Assembly (NCBI RefSeq): GCF_004210375.1
Contig: NC_134833.1
Coordinates: 140,980,127 to 141,044,126 of the forward strand
Reading direction: 5' to 3'
DNA from: Tachypleus tridentatus
Lineage: Eukaryota; Arthropoda; Merostomata; Xiphosura; Limulidae
Length of the DNA: 64,000 bases
A model generated the notes under the pieces. The model was given only the letters and a program-made list of their open reading frames with translations, searched no databases and was not told the origin of the DNA. Shown here piece by piece: positions 12,286-23,026 of this stretch. Numbering within the stretch: the stretch's first letter is position 1; each line of letters starts with the position of its first letter. Position numbers and translations under genes: made by a program.

Positions 12286-12560
12286 GGCCCGGCATGGCCA
12301 GATGAGTTAAGGCGTTCGACTCGTTATCTGAGGGTCGCGAATTCGAATCCCCGTCGCACCAAACATGCTCGCCTTTTCAGCCGTGGGGGCGCTATAATAT
12401 GACGGTCAATCCCACTATTCGATGGTAAAAGAGTAGTCCAAGAGTTGGCGGTTGGCGATGATGACTAGCTGTCTTCCCTCTAGTCTTACACTAGTAAACT
12501 AGGGGCGGCTAGCGCAGATAGCCCTCGTGTAGCTTTGCGCGAAATTAAAAAAACAAACAA
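12286..12560 (+). repeat. SINE-A, full length
   Basis: Head GGCCCGGCATGGCCAGATGA, B box GAATTCGAATCCCCG, body AGAGTTGGCGGTTGGCGATG, tail GCGCGAAATTAAAAAAACAA. All modules are present in order. Confidence 0.92.
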
Positions 12561-12785
12561 ATTTTCTTCAGTCTTTTGAATGATAAATGATACGAATGGA
12601 GAATACTGGTATTGTTCTCTGAGTAGAAGGTGATCACTGCTTGCCCGCGCGAAACGTAAAGTGACAAAGAGAGTTCGAGCTCTTAACTCTAAATTTTATG
12701 AATATTGATTGCAGTTCCAAATACGCTTGCAAGTTTATATTTCGAGTGACATCGAAAGATAATTTCGTATCTAATATTTATCTGT

Positions 12786-13458
12786 AGAAAACATAGCTTC
12801 AGACATAACCACTTTCTGCTTGGTTCTGTAGGAGGACACAGCTTCAGATATAACCACTTTTGCTTGATTCTGTAGGAGGACACAGCTTTGGACATAACCA
12901 ATTTCTGCTTGGTTCTGTAGGAAGACATAGATTTAGGCATAACCACTTTCTGCTTGGTTCTGTAGGAAGACATAGCTTCAGACATTACTTTGTGCTTGGT
13001 TCTGTAGGAGGACACAGCTTCAGAGATAACCACTTTCTGCTTGGTTCTGTAGGAAGTCATAGCTTCAGACATTACTTTGTGCTTGGTTCTGTAGGAGGAC
13101 ACAGCTTCAGAGATAACCACTTTCTGCTTGGTTCTGTAGGAGGACACAGACAGATAGCTTCAGACATTACATTGTGCTTGGTTCTGTTGGTTCTGTAGGA
13201 GGACACAGCTTCAGAGGAGGACACAGCTTCAGAGATAACCACTTTCTGCTTGGTTCTGTAGGAAGACATAGCTTCAGACATTACATTGTGCTTGGTTCTG
13301 TAGGAAGACATAGCTTCAGACATTACATTGTGCTTGGTTCTGTAGGAAGACATAGCTTCAGACATTACTTTGTGCTTGGTTCTGTAAGAGGACACAGCTT
13401 CAGAGATAACCACTTTCTGCTTGGTTCTGTAGGAAGTCATAGCTTCAGACATAACTAA
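12786..13458. repeat. 45/42 bp minisatellite, open on both strands
   Basis: About 15 units of two alternating lengths. The 45 bp form contains TTGGTTCTGTAGGAGGACAC, AGCTTCAGAGATAACC and ACTTTCTGC; the 42 bp form has CATTACTTTGTGC in place of the longer stretch. Both lengths are multiples of three, so long frames exist on both strands (plus: VGGHSFRDNHFLLG-like; minus: SYRTKQKVVISEAV-like). The open frames are a by-product of unit length rather than good evidence for a protein. Near 13145-13220 there are micro-duplications inside units (TTCTGTTGGTTCTG; GAGGACACAGCTTCAGAG twice), signs of slippage. Confidence 0.93.
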
Positions 13459-13566
13459 TATTCACTTGGTGTAAAACACAAATTTTACAATAGGATATTG
13501 AGAGTATAAAGAGTGGCTTTAGTGTGGTCATGTCATGTCATATAGATAAGCATACCTCTGCAGCAC

Positions 13567-14205
13567 CTAGGCTTTATCTCCCTCACAAATAAGTATAACT
13601 CTGTAGTACCTAGGCTTCATCTGTCTTATCTGATAGATGATGATTATAACTCTGTAGTACTTAGGCTTCACTTGTCTTATCTGATAGATGATTATAACTC
13701 TGTAGAACCTAGGCTTCACCTGTCTTATCTGATAGATGATTATAACTCTGTAGTACCTAGGCTTCATCTGTCTTATCTGATAGATGATTATAACTCTGTA
13801 GTACCTAGGCTTCACCTGTCTTATCTGATAGATGATTATAACTCTGTGGTACCTAGGTTTCACCTGTCTTATCTGATAGATGATTATAACTCTGTAGTAC
13901 CTAGGCTTCATCTATCTTATCTGATATATGACTATAACTCTGTAGTACCTAGACTTCACCTGTCTTATCTGATAGATTATTATAACTCTGTAGTACCTGG
14001 GCTTCACCTGTCTTATCTGATAGATGATTATAACTCTGTAGTACCTGGGCTTCATCTGTCTTATCTGATAGATTATTATAACTCTGTAGTACCTGGGCTT
14101 CATCTGTCTTATCTGATAGATGATTATAACTCTGTAGTACCTGGGCTTCATCTGTCTTATCTGATAGATGATTATAACTCTGTAGTACCTAGGCTTCATC
14201 TATCT
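13567..14205. repeat. 48 bp minisatellite, open on both strands
   Basis: About 13 units of 48 bp (16 codons): CTGTCTTATCTGATAGATGA, TTATAACTCTGTAGTACCTA and GGCTTCAC. Because 48 is divisible by three, uninterrupted frames run along both strands (plus: LSYLIDDYNSVVPRLH repeats; minus: VKPRYYRVIIIYQIRQ repeats). One unit near 13630 has an extra 3 bp. The central units are nearly identical; the edges decay, the usual pattern of a satellite homogenised by unequal exchange. Confidence 0.93.
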
Positions 14206-14600
14206 AATAAGATGAATATATCTTTGATGCATATGGTCGTTAATAGTAATTCTAAATCGGTGTAACGCTGTACTGTCTAGTCTTTGTATGTTTTAAATAT
14301 ATCTATAACTATTTAGTATCCAGTCATTACCTAGTCTTATAGATATTTATGACTGTACTATCTAGTCGACATCTTTATTTCTGTATAACTCGATCAATTT
14401 GTTTCTACTTTTAATTTGGTTTTGTAGATAACTATGACTATTTACCGTATTAGCCGTTTTAAGTCTGTCATATTTTGTCTTTATAGGGTACAATAGATAG
14501 GTATGTTTCTGTATTACGTAGGTCTTTCCTGTTATTATAGATAAATATATCTCTATACTGTGTAGTCGCCATCTGGTGTTGTATATAAATATAAAGTTAA
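14206..14600. repeat. degenerate flank of the 48 bp array
   Basis: Diverged relatives of the 48 bp unit continue (for example GTCTTATAGATATTTATGAC and TGTATAACTCGATCAATTTG), with spacing drifting. It reads as the un-homogenised edge of the array. Confidence 0.6.
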
Positions 14601-14652
14601 CGACACTGATTTTTCACGTTCATTTTTTTTTTTTTTTTTTTTGCTGCTGTTG

Positions 14653-14795
14653 TCAACGCGTAGCGTCCTGTAGCACGTGATGACCACGTGGTAATATATA
14701 TAATAAGAAATCTGGTAGTGTGCTGTGGGTCGCGTTGAGTCCTGTAACACGTGATGACCATGTGGTAATGTGTAATAAGAAATCTGGTAGTACAT
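14653..14795. repeat. two-copy ~72 bp tandem repeat
   Basis: Two adjacent units share GTCCTGTARCACGTGATGAC, CAYGTGGTAAT and AATAAGAAATCTGGTAGT. They are preceded by a poly-T run at 14622-14642. The frames on this stretch are chance. Confidence 0.85.
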
Positions 14796-15567
14796 CGTAG
14801 CTACATTTTGTTACCTTGTTGTTTGCTGGAGTAGATGTCGTCACAGAATGTATATCTTTTCTCACCGTATATAAAATACTAATTGGTTTTGCTAGCGTAT
14901 TTCTCTCTCTCTTTAGCTCTCGAGCTGAGATCCACGTGCTCGACATTGTACGCCACCAAGACGACATTCATTGTTCCGTACGTAATGTATTATTCTTCGC
15001 ACACATATTTTAACATCCTAACGTTCTAAATATATGTTAGGAATTTAAAATACCCACGATGCAATTATCCTTAACAGCCTTGGTCATGTACGTGAGGCTT
15101 CTATATGATCAGAGTCAGGCATTGCCTTAACTTATGTGTGTTTCTGTGACCTAGTTTGTCATATGCCCTACCGAGTTCAACGCGATCTTCATGTGCGATA
15201 TAAATATTTTCCAGGGGTTAGAAGGGAGAAAAGGTCGTACAGTACGTTGATATTCGACATATTTAGTGTCACTCAACTTTTCGTGCATAATAGGTTTTAC
15301 TGGGATTTCCTAGTTTTTGTTATTAAACAGAAAACTACCAAAATATTAGAAAACAGAATAAATATCCTTTTTAAGGTCCGAGTTAAGTCAGGAGAGGCCG
15401 ATGGGAAGGAGCCACGACTCAGGCTTATGGACCACACAAACAGTGAATTTTCAAACTTAAAGGCTTAATATTTAAACAAGAAACGCACCTTTGCACGCTC
15501 ATGGAAACTTTCGCTGTATTTCGTTGAAAGTTTAGTACTAAGAAATTAAAACAACAACAAGATATTT
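14796..15567. other. unique DNA
   Basis: No gene recognised. A 110-codon frame at 15136-15468 (plus) does not resemble any protein known to me and is likely chance. Confidence 0.4.
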
Positions 15568-15683
15568 GTTTGTTAAGCACAAAGCTACACAATGGGCTAG
15601 CTGTAATCTGCCGACTATGGGTATCTAAACCTGATATTTAGCGTTTTAAGTCCACATACTTCCCGCCGTGCCACTGGGTGGCA
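15568..15683 (-). repeat. SINE-B
   Basis: Tail GTTTGTTAAGCACAAAGCTA on the left, head GCCACCCAGTGGCACGGCGG (complement) on the right. ACAACAACAAG occurs on both sides (about 15549-15560 and 15685-15698) and is the likely target duplication. Confidence 0.82.
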
Positions 15684-16027
15684 ACAACAACAACAAGGAA
15701 ACAAGCAAATGTGTTCCGATTTTCTACAACAAGGTTTTCGTATTCGGGACTAGCGATGACGATAGTGAACCATCACATTACTAAATTGTTCACGACTAGT
15801 GAGCATAATACATGGTGTTTAAAGCCCTTCTTTTTTTAATGTTGTTAATTATTAAACTATGGGTAAAATCGCTAATTTTCTGTATAAAATACAGAGAAGA
15901 CCATAGTCGTAATAATTACAATTCTGATGGTAGTTTTGGCTAAATTTCTTTTATTGGCTTACATAAATTGAAGGATCAGTAAAGTGTATGCATGTTTTGA
16001 TTTTCCCTCAAAGCTATACGAAGGCTA

Positions 16028-16983
16028 CACCCTTGTGCAAATTAATTGAAACAAATGGTCATTTTACAATATTTTCAGCATGGCGGTCGGTGAAGGCTCG
16101 CTGGACCCACTGATTTCTTTTAATAGTCATTTTTTCACACAGACGGCGTCATTAGCTGTGTTTTGCACTACGGCCGGTCTATTTTTGGGACATATGACGA
16201 AATTTTGAGGAATATTACGTCATTCGAAATTGCGTTAGAAGAGCAAAAAGACCAGTCAAAAAACAACTTCTTACCAACTCAATGAAGAAAAAACGGTATA
16301 AATGGGGTCTGAAATACAAGAACTGGATGCAAGAACAATGGAGGGAGGTGTTATTCAGTGACGAGACTCGTTTCTTCGAACAGGGTCAAAGAAATCTGCA
16401 TGTTTGCAGATCTCCAGGTGAGAAACTTCGAGAATCTCACATCAGTCAGTTCGTAAAACATCCCTTGAAGAAGATGTTTTGGGGCTTTTTCAGCTGCTAT
16501 GGCGTCAGAGGCTTACATATCGTAGAAGGTATGATGCGAGGACCACAGTACATCGAAGTTTTGCAGAGAAGAGTCGTTTCAGAATTAAAAAAGAGATTTC
16601 CAGATGGATCTGGCATTTTTCAACAAGATCTGGCTCCGTGCCACACATCGAAACTTGTGAAGAATTTCATGACTACAACGCGAATAAAGGTGCTGGACTG
16701 GCCTGGAAACTCCCCGGACTTAAATCCTATTGAAAAGACTGTACTACGAAAGATAAGCTAATTGAGGCCATAATTGAGGTGTGGTACCATGATCTAAAAA
16801 TTAGTAAAGATTGCAGTCAACTCGTGGACTCGATGCCAAAGCGGATTAATGATCTTGTGAAAAATGAAGGCGGTCATATCATGTATTAATTTGTGAGTAA
16901 TGTTTGGATTCTTAGAAATAAAACGCAAAAAAATGAAAAAATTGTAATTTTCCGTCTTATTTCAATTAATTTGCACAAGGGTG
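16028..16983 (+). mobile_element. Tc1-type transposon, internally deleted
   Basis: A 956 bp element with perfect terminal inverted repeats of at least 24 bp (CACCCTTGTGCAAATTAATT and GAAA), flanked by TA at 16026-16027 and 16984-16985. It is shorter than the ~1.2-1.6 kb expected for an autonomous Tc1 element; the missing part is the N-terminal half of the transposase gene. Its ends are unrelated to those of the CACTGCTGGCC family at 1, 47 and 53 kb, so it is a separate lineage. Confidence 0.93.
16282..16889 (+). pseudogene. Tc1-type DD34E transposase, N-terminus missing, frameshifted
   Basis: The main open part (16282-16761, 159 codons) covers the catalytic domain: first Asp in EVLFSDETRF, second in IFQQDLAPCHTS, and Glu in SPDLNPIE, with exactly 34 residues between second Asp and Glu. 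After NPIE a deletion of roughly 25-30 bp removes the usual NLW motif and shifts frame. The C-terminus continues in another frame to TAA at 16887-16889 (LIEAIIEVWYHD ... MPKRINDLV). The frame is open upstream for a few tens of codons without an ATG, and the DNA-binding domain is absent. It cannot encode a complete transposase. Confidence 0.9.
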
Positions 16984-17340
16984 TATCTGCGTTAGCCGTC
17001 CTTAATTTAGCAGTGTAGGACTAGAGGGAAAGCAGCTAGTCATCACCAACCATCGTCAACTCTTGAGCTATTCTTTTACCAAAAAATAGTGAGATTGATT
17101 TTTACGTTATAACGCCCCCCACGGCTGAAACGGCGAGCATGTTTGGTGTGACAGGGATTCTGACCCATATCTTAGATTACAAGACGAGTGCCCTAACCAC
17201 CTGGCCATGCCGGGGTTTTTACTGTGGATGTCTATACAGTTGAGCATCGTTTTCTCTCAAACTTCATTAATCGTTCAGGATAAGTGACCTGTAATTTCTG
17301 CAGTTTTTAAGGGTCCGACATTTGTTTGTTTATTTTTAAT

Positions 17341-17620
17341 AGCTTGTTTGTTTGTTTTGGAATTTCGCACAAAGCTACTCGAGGGCTATCTGTGCTAGCC
17401 GTCCCTAATTTAGCAGTGTAAGACTAGAGGGAAGGCAGATAGTCATCACCACCCACCGCCAACTCTTAGGCTACTCTTTTACCAACGAATAGTGGGATTG
17501 ACCGTGACATTTTAACGCCCCCACGGCTGAGAGGGCGAGCATGTTTGGTGCGATGGGGATTCGAGCCCGCGACCCTCAGATTACGAGTCGAACGCCTTAA
17601 CCCACCTGGCCATGCCTGGC
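17341..17620 (-). repeat. SINE-A, full length
   Basis: Tail TTGTTTGTTTGTTTTGGAAT, body CACCACCCACCGCCAACTCT, B box GGATTCGAGCCCGCGACC, head GCCAGGCATGGCCAGGTGGG (complement). Little diverged from the consensus. Confidence 0.93.
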
Positions 17621-17639
17621 TAGCAAGATGAGCATGTTT

Positions 17640-18745
17640 TACCAAAACCATTTGTACTATCTTGATGAAACGTTCCTTACTCCAAAACTATCTATATCAG
17701 CCTGATAAAATGGTTTACATTTGTTCTGAAACTACCTTTAACCAACCCAGTGAGGAATTTCTTTCTTGAAAACTGTCTGCAAAGGGTTCTCCTCTCTAAA
17801 ATCTTGTATACCAACCTGGAGAAGAGAGCGTCTTCTTTGAAGTACTCTGTATCTACCTGATGAGGACGCTTTTTCTTTTAAATTTCCTTTAGTATTAACC
17901 TGAAGAGTTAACCGAATGTTATAACTTCATAAAAATGCTTCTCTTTGAAACCATCTGTGCAAACCCGGTGAAGGATGTCTTGTTTCAAAACAGTTCGCAC
18001 TAGTTTATAAAGGAACACTTTTCTCTGAAACTCTTTATACGTATGTAATGAAGAGGGCGCTGTTCTCCAAAATACTTTATACGTATTTCACAAAGAGGGC
18101 GATGTTATTCGAACATCTTTGTGCGCATTTAACAAAGAGGGCGCTGTTATCCAAAACCGTCTGTACTTAAGGAAAGAGGACGCTTTTCTTTGAAACAGTC
18201 TATACATGTTTAATTAACAGCGATTTTCTGTTCTAACTTCAATAAAAAACTCTTACTTAACCTGTATTAACATGGACAAGGAGTTTTCTTCCTTCAGAAA
18301 TTGCCTCTACTTTTCTGCAAAACTTTCAAGAATGACCTTATGAAAAGTACTTTTTAAAAATATCTTTATTGAGCTGATGAAAGTTCCCTCTCTTCACTAA
18401 AATTTCATTGTAATTTGAGGAAGTGTACTTTCCTTTGAAACTCCCTGTATTAGCCTGAGCAAAGACACTGTCCTATTGAAAATGTCCAGTAACCTATAGA
18501 GAGCACTTTTCTATAAATTCGCCTGTTTCAAGCTAAAAAGGCGCTTTTCTCCAAAACTGTTTTGTTTTGAACGTAATGAATAACAAATCCGCTGATACTA
18601 ACCCAATGGATACATCGCTCTAATCAGAAGTAGTCATTACTAACCATGCACAAACTGATATTTTCTCCAACTGAAAACTACTTAAATGATCTTATGAAAG
18701 GCATTTTCTGCTTTTAAAATGGTTTGTACTTACCATATGAAAGGC
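17640..18745. repeat. old degenerate ~45-50 bp tandem array
   Basis: Roughly 20 diverged units recur with a shared skeleton: AAAACTGTCTGTA, then ACCTGATGA, then GAGGGCGCTTTTCT and TTTG. The best preserved stretch is about 18005-18200 (GAAGAGGGCGCTGTTCTCC, CAAAGAGGGCGATGTTATTC, CAAAGAGGGCGCTGTTATCC). Period estimated by eye at 42-55 bp. No coding potential. Confidence 0.75.
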
Positions 18746-19314
18746 TTTACTATTATAACTTCTACCTGTGACATTTCCTTTTTGTAATCTATAATTTTGC
18801 TAAAAATAATTCTTACGTAAGGTTGACCAATATGCATGGAAGTAACTGGACAATGTGTGTTTGTGTTCATACTAATAATTTCTTTTGGTGGTAGTGAGAA
18901 GTTAGGGTACCTCTCCTTTACGTAAATGCTGTCACAACAGAATTGAGATGCACTGTAACTATCCAAGGTTTGAAGTCGCATTGCATAATTTAGGTTAGTT
19001 CGCTGTTCGAGATAACCATCGCATTTATAGTTATGTGACAAGATTTAAAAAAACAAACAAACGAAATAGATGGACTGCATAACATATATTGGTATGTTTT
19101 ATAATACCTGCGGTACCATTGCGTCGTTATACACAGGAACACCGTCTGTTAGATAAAACTCGCAGTTAATACTGTCAGCTTACCTTGATGCTAGCAGCGA
19201 CAGGCTAGTCTTGTTTAATAAAGAAACCAGTTCACCATAAAAATCAAGTTTGACAGGACGCCTTTATCCAAAAACTTGTACAACAAGATACACATACTTG
19301 AAGGCACACGGTGT
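18746..19314. other. unique DNA
   Basis: No feature recognised; a 103-codon minus frame at 18730-19041 looks like chance. Confidence 0.4.
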
Positions 19315-19885
19315 ACAGATCAGAAGCTAGGACTTAGTCCTCAGTTCTGAGCTACAACAACAACTAAGACTTAGTCCTTACTTCTAAGCTACAACAGGAA
19401 CTTAAAACTACTTTGTTTTAAGTTACATCAAGAATGAGGACTTTGTCTTTATTTCTATGCTGCATGAACAATGAGGACTTAACCCTTAGTTCTAAGCTAC
19501 AACAGGAACATGGGCTTAGTTCCGAGTTCTAAGTTGCACCAGCAATAAGAATTACTCCCCAGTTCTAAACTACACTAGGAATAAGGATTTAGGTATATCA
19601 GTAACAAAGAATGAATCTATAGCTCTAAGTTACGCTTGTAACAGAAAATTATTCCTTAGTTCTAAGGTACAATTAGGAACAAGAACTTAGGCCTTAACCA
19701 TAAAGCTACACTAGAAACAAAAATTTATATAGAGTTCTCAACTACACGAAGGATGTGAACTTAGGGTTTACTCTTCAGCTACACTAGAAATAAAGAATTT
19801 ATCTCTGTTTTTAAGATAAATTAGGAACAAATAATTAGTTCGTAGTTCTAAGCTACTCCATGAACAAGAAATTATTTTGTAAGGG
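19315..19885. repeat. old degenerate ~40 bp tandem array
   Basis: About 13 units related to TTAGTTCTAAGCTACAACAG followed by GAACAAGGACTTAGTCC. Units vary in length and have many substitutions. It is a separate family from the array ending at 18.7 kb. Confidence 0.8.
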
Positions 19886-21296
19886 CCCTTGTTATTACAG
19901 CACATTGCGACAGTAATCTCGTGCAGAGGAGTCAAAATTTATTAGCATAAATCTAATCAACACCATTTTTAACACCAGGCGACACGAAACTATACATAAT
20001 GACATATGTATTAACGCAGGTGCGTTTCTAAAAGGGAAAATAAAACAGCTTTTTATTGAACATCAATATAAAATCATTTACCATAATTTTTTCTTTATTT
20101 TGCGCGTTCTACATTTTAAACATGTCAGTTGTATAGAACCTTCTTCTAGGACTTACTTTACACCATTTTATTTTTTTTTTGTTAGTGTTAACACTTTTTA
20201 AATGAAAATAAAATTTGTTTAGTAACTACTTAAAATTAATTTGTTTGCTTTAATCGCCTCTTCGAAACAAATTATTATGCAGCAGCGTGGTATATTATAA
20301 CAACTGTTGCTGAGTTACCAAACAAATTTTATTTCAACCTAACAAGGAGGAGGTATTCTGTTTATGTTAGGAACCGCTTATACGATTGCTACGTCCATAA
20401 TAAGCCTTTTCATAAATATGAACCGGAAAGAGAAGTACAGAAACTGCATTAGCAAAACGTTTCATGATTTACTAGGTGTTAGTGTTAATTCATGTTTCGT
20501 TTTTTTTTATCGTCTGTCATGCACTCAAAGCAAGGTCTAAACCTTCAGTATCAACTCTCTGTGTAGAGAGTTTTGTGTTTATGTGCGACAAAAAATGAGT
20601 GATTATCAGTACGTGTAAACAATTTGAAGACATTTATTAAGATACGCTTTCCTAACACTAACCGAATGGTAATTCTGTTTTATTTCTGATTTATGTTGTA
20701 ATAGTTTCTTGTTGGAGTTGGGAGTTCTTGTTCGGATTACTTAAAGAAAAGAATGTTGCAAAATCCGAACCACTTAGATATAATGAAAGCGTTTATTTTT
20801 TCGATTACCAGTTCTGTAAGAATAGCTTATACAAGTTTTACATAACTGACGATAGACTTAATTGCTAAGGGAAATTACCTGCCAATTTTCCTGTATGATT
20901 ATTCTCATATTTTTAGTATGTTGAAAGCACAAACTCAAATTTACAGCGCTGAACTAACTGGCTGACAAAATAATTAAGTGAACAATCTACTTTAGTTAAT
21001 TACATTTTTGGTATTCCCTGGTAGAAGGATTTATCGCATATTAGTCGTATATGGCTCGTTATTTTGAAGTTCGAAAGATACCAAGTTACGGAGTGCCTCT
21101 CCACACTGACAGCTCGTCGTAAAAACAAAAGTCAAAACACGGTAAGTGCACAAAATACTTTTTCAATACACAATTACAAACGCAGAAGAAAACAACAACA
21201 ACAAAAACAGGGTCAAGTGGATTTGTAGTGAGAGTATTAGAATGGTGAGAGAGACAGAGAAAGAAAGGATTTGAAACCTTAACGAGTTCTCTGTCA
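19886..21296. other. unique AT-rich DNA
   Basis: No gene or element recognised. A small perfect hairpin (ACTCTCT-GTGT-AGAGAGT) is at about 20553-20570. Confidence 0.4.
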
Positions 21297-21563
21297 CCAA
21301 TTCTCGCCTGATGGGTTAAGGCTCTTGATTTGCAGTCTGAGGGCCTCGGGTTGGAATCTCCGTCCTACCATATATTCTCGCCTCTCAGCCTTGTGGGTGT
21401 TGTAATGTCACGGTCAATTCCATTATTCGTTGGTAAAAAGAGTAAGTAGCCCAAGCATTGGTAGTGATTGGTAGTGACTAGCTGCCTTCCTTCTAGTATT
21501 TCACTGCGAAATGAAGAACGGCTAGTATAGGTAATCCTCATTTAGTTTAGCACAAAAAACAAA
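21297..21563 (+). repeat. SINE-A, diverged
   Basis: Head CTGATGGGTTAAGGCTCTTG, B-box-like GGGTTGGAATCTCCG, body AGTGATTGGTAGTGACTAGC, tail TTTAGCACAAAAAACAAACC. Order conserved, many substitutions. Confidence 0.82.
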
Positions 21564-22096
21564 CCAAACTAAACTGTCACCAGTTCAGTGTACAACTTTC
21601 CCTTCTCTCTACAAGGTAAAAGAAGACTTTCAAATTTAAATTCAAAAGATGTTAAAATATAAAACATTCTTGCACTGGAAATTAAAACGAAGCAGTTGTG
21701 ATTCAAGTTGTGTTGTGTGCAAAGCTCAATTCAGAAATTCGAACCAGAAATTTTAAGGTCTGTTAAAAATTTGATTAAAGAAAAGAGTATGGCAAAGAAG
21801 AACCGGGCTTTTAATATCGAAAAAAAACACTAAAACATGAAACAAAACCAGATTTCACACGAAAATGCAAAGGTGTGGAATCCCATGGCCATTATCCGAT
21901 TTGCCGACAGAAAAGAGAGCCTTCTATTTTAGACGGTCAACAGCTGTCATTCCTTCAAGAAAACTTGTTTGATATGACAATTTGTGAACTGAGTCCCTGG
22001 CAGAGCTAAAATTTGAAGACCTTTCCGTGTGCGTGTAAGAAAAAAACAGACATTTTAAAATAGAAAATGTTTCGTTTTTAAGCGAATTAGTCTTTT
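21564..22096. other. unique DNA
   Basis: No feature recognised. Confidence 0.4.
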
Positions 22097-22105
22097 AAAC
22101 ACCTT

Positions 22106-22392
22106 TGGCCCGGCATTGCCAGGTGGGTTAAGGCGTTCAACTCGTAATCTGAGGGTCGTGGGTTCGAATCCCCGTCACACCAAACATACTTGCTCTTTCA
22201 GCTGTGGGGGTGTTATAATGTGACAGTCAATTTCACTATTCGTTGGTAAAAGAGTAGCCCAAGTGTTGACGGTGGGTGGTGACGACTAGCTGCATTCCCT
22301 CTAGTCTTACACTACTAAGTTAGGGACGGCTAGCGTAGATAACCCTCGTGTAGCTTTGCGCGAAATTCCAAAAAAAAACAAACAAACAAACT
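22106..22392 (+). repeat. SINE-A, full length with target duplication
   Basis: Head TGGCCCGGCATTGCCAGGTG, B box GGGTTCGAATCCCCG, body and long A-rich tail (CCAAAAAAAAACAAACAAAC). Perfect 9 bp target duplication AAACACCTT at 22097-22105 and 22393-22401. Confidence 0.95.
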
Positions 22393-22401
22393 AAACACCT
22401 T

Positions 22402-22756
22402 CAGATAGAATGGGCCTTCCCGAGAACCGAATAAATAGTGCAATATCTTCTAAAATAATATCTACTCAAGCATATACCTACACAGTTTTTTAAAAAGCGC
22501 TTCGTATACTCATTAATTAGTGTTTATACAAAGAAAAAAACAATAAAAAACAACTAAATTAATATATTGTACAAAATGTAATAATAAATAAATAAACGTT
22601 GAAGTTGGAGCTTTATCAAACACATGCGAATGTTACAGCTTGCATTACATCTCAAAAAGGAGAGATTGAAAAACTTTTAAAAAGTAGCTTTTTGATGATT
22701 AGTTGGATAACAACGTTTCGTCAGTTTAGGTGAAATCAAACGAAACGATGTATAAG
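22402..22756. other. unique AT-rich DNA
   Basis: No feature recognised. Confidence 0.4.
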
Positions 22757-23026
22757 TTTATTTTAAATTTCGCGCAAAGCTACACGAGGGCTATCTGCGC
22801 TAGCCATCCCTAATTTAGCAGTGTAAGACTAGAGGGAAGGCAGCTAGTCATCACCACCCACCGCCAACTGTTGGGCTACTCTTTTACCAACGAATAGTGG
22901 GATTGACCGTCACATTATAACGACCCCACGGCTAAAAGGGCGAGCATGTTTGGTGCGACGGGGATTCGAACCTGCAATTCTCAGATTACGAGTCGGACGC
23001 CTTAACCCACCTGTCCATGCCGGACC
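22757..23026 (-). repeat. SINE-A, full length
   Basis: Tail TTTAAATTTCGCGCAAAGCT, body CACCACCCACCGCCAACTGT, B box GGGGATTCGAACCTGC, head GGTCCGGCATGGACAGGTGG (complement). Well preserved. Confidence 0.92.

Larger units (their letters stand above)
15993..17217 (-). repeat. SINE-A split by a Tc1-type insertion
   Basis: The SINE tail end (TGTTTTGATTTTCC, then CAAAGCTATACGAAGGCTA) lies at 15993-16027, and the rest (TCTGCGTTAGCCGTCC through to the head CCCCGGCATGGCCAGGTGG complement) at 16986-17217. Between them sits a complete Tc1-type element flanked by TA on both sides. Removing the element and one TA restores a continuous SINE. The transposon is therefore younger than the SINE. Confidence 0.92.

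Noticed and set aside
12689-13458. Frames of 94-152 codons on both strands read as a repeat protein
   Set aside because: The frames are a consequence of 45/42 bp units being divisible by three. Both strands are equally open and there is no start-site or splice evidence, so the region is annotated as a minisatellite.
13567-14265. 197-codon plus and 114/95-codon minus repeat frames
   Set aside because: Same reason: a 48 bp unit keeps all units in phase. No evidence of translation in the sequence itself.
17466-17651. 61-codon minus frame rich in Arg
   Set aside because: Entirely inside a SINE-A copy.
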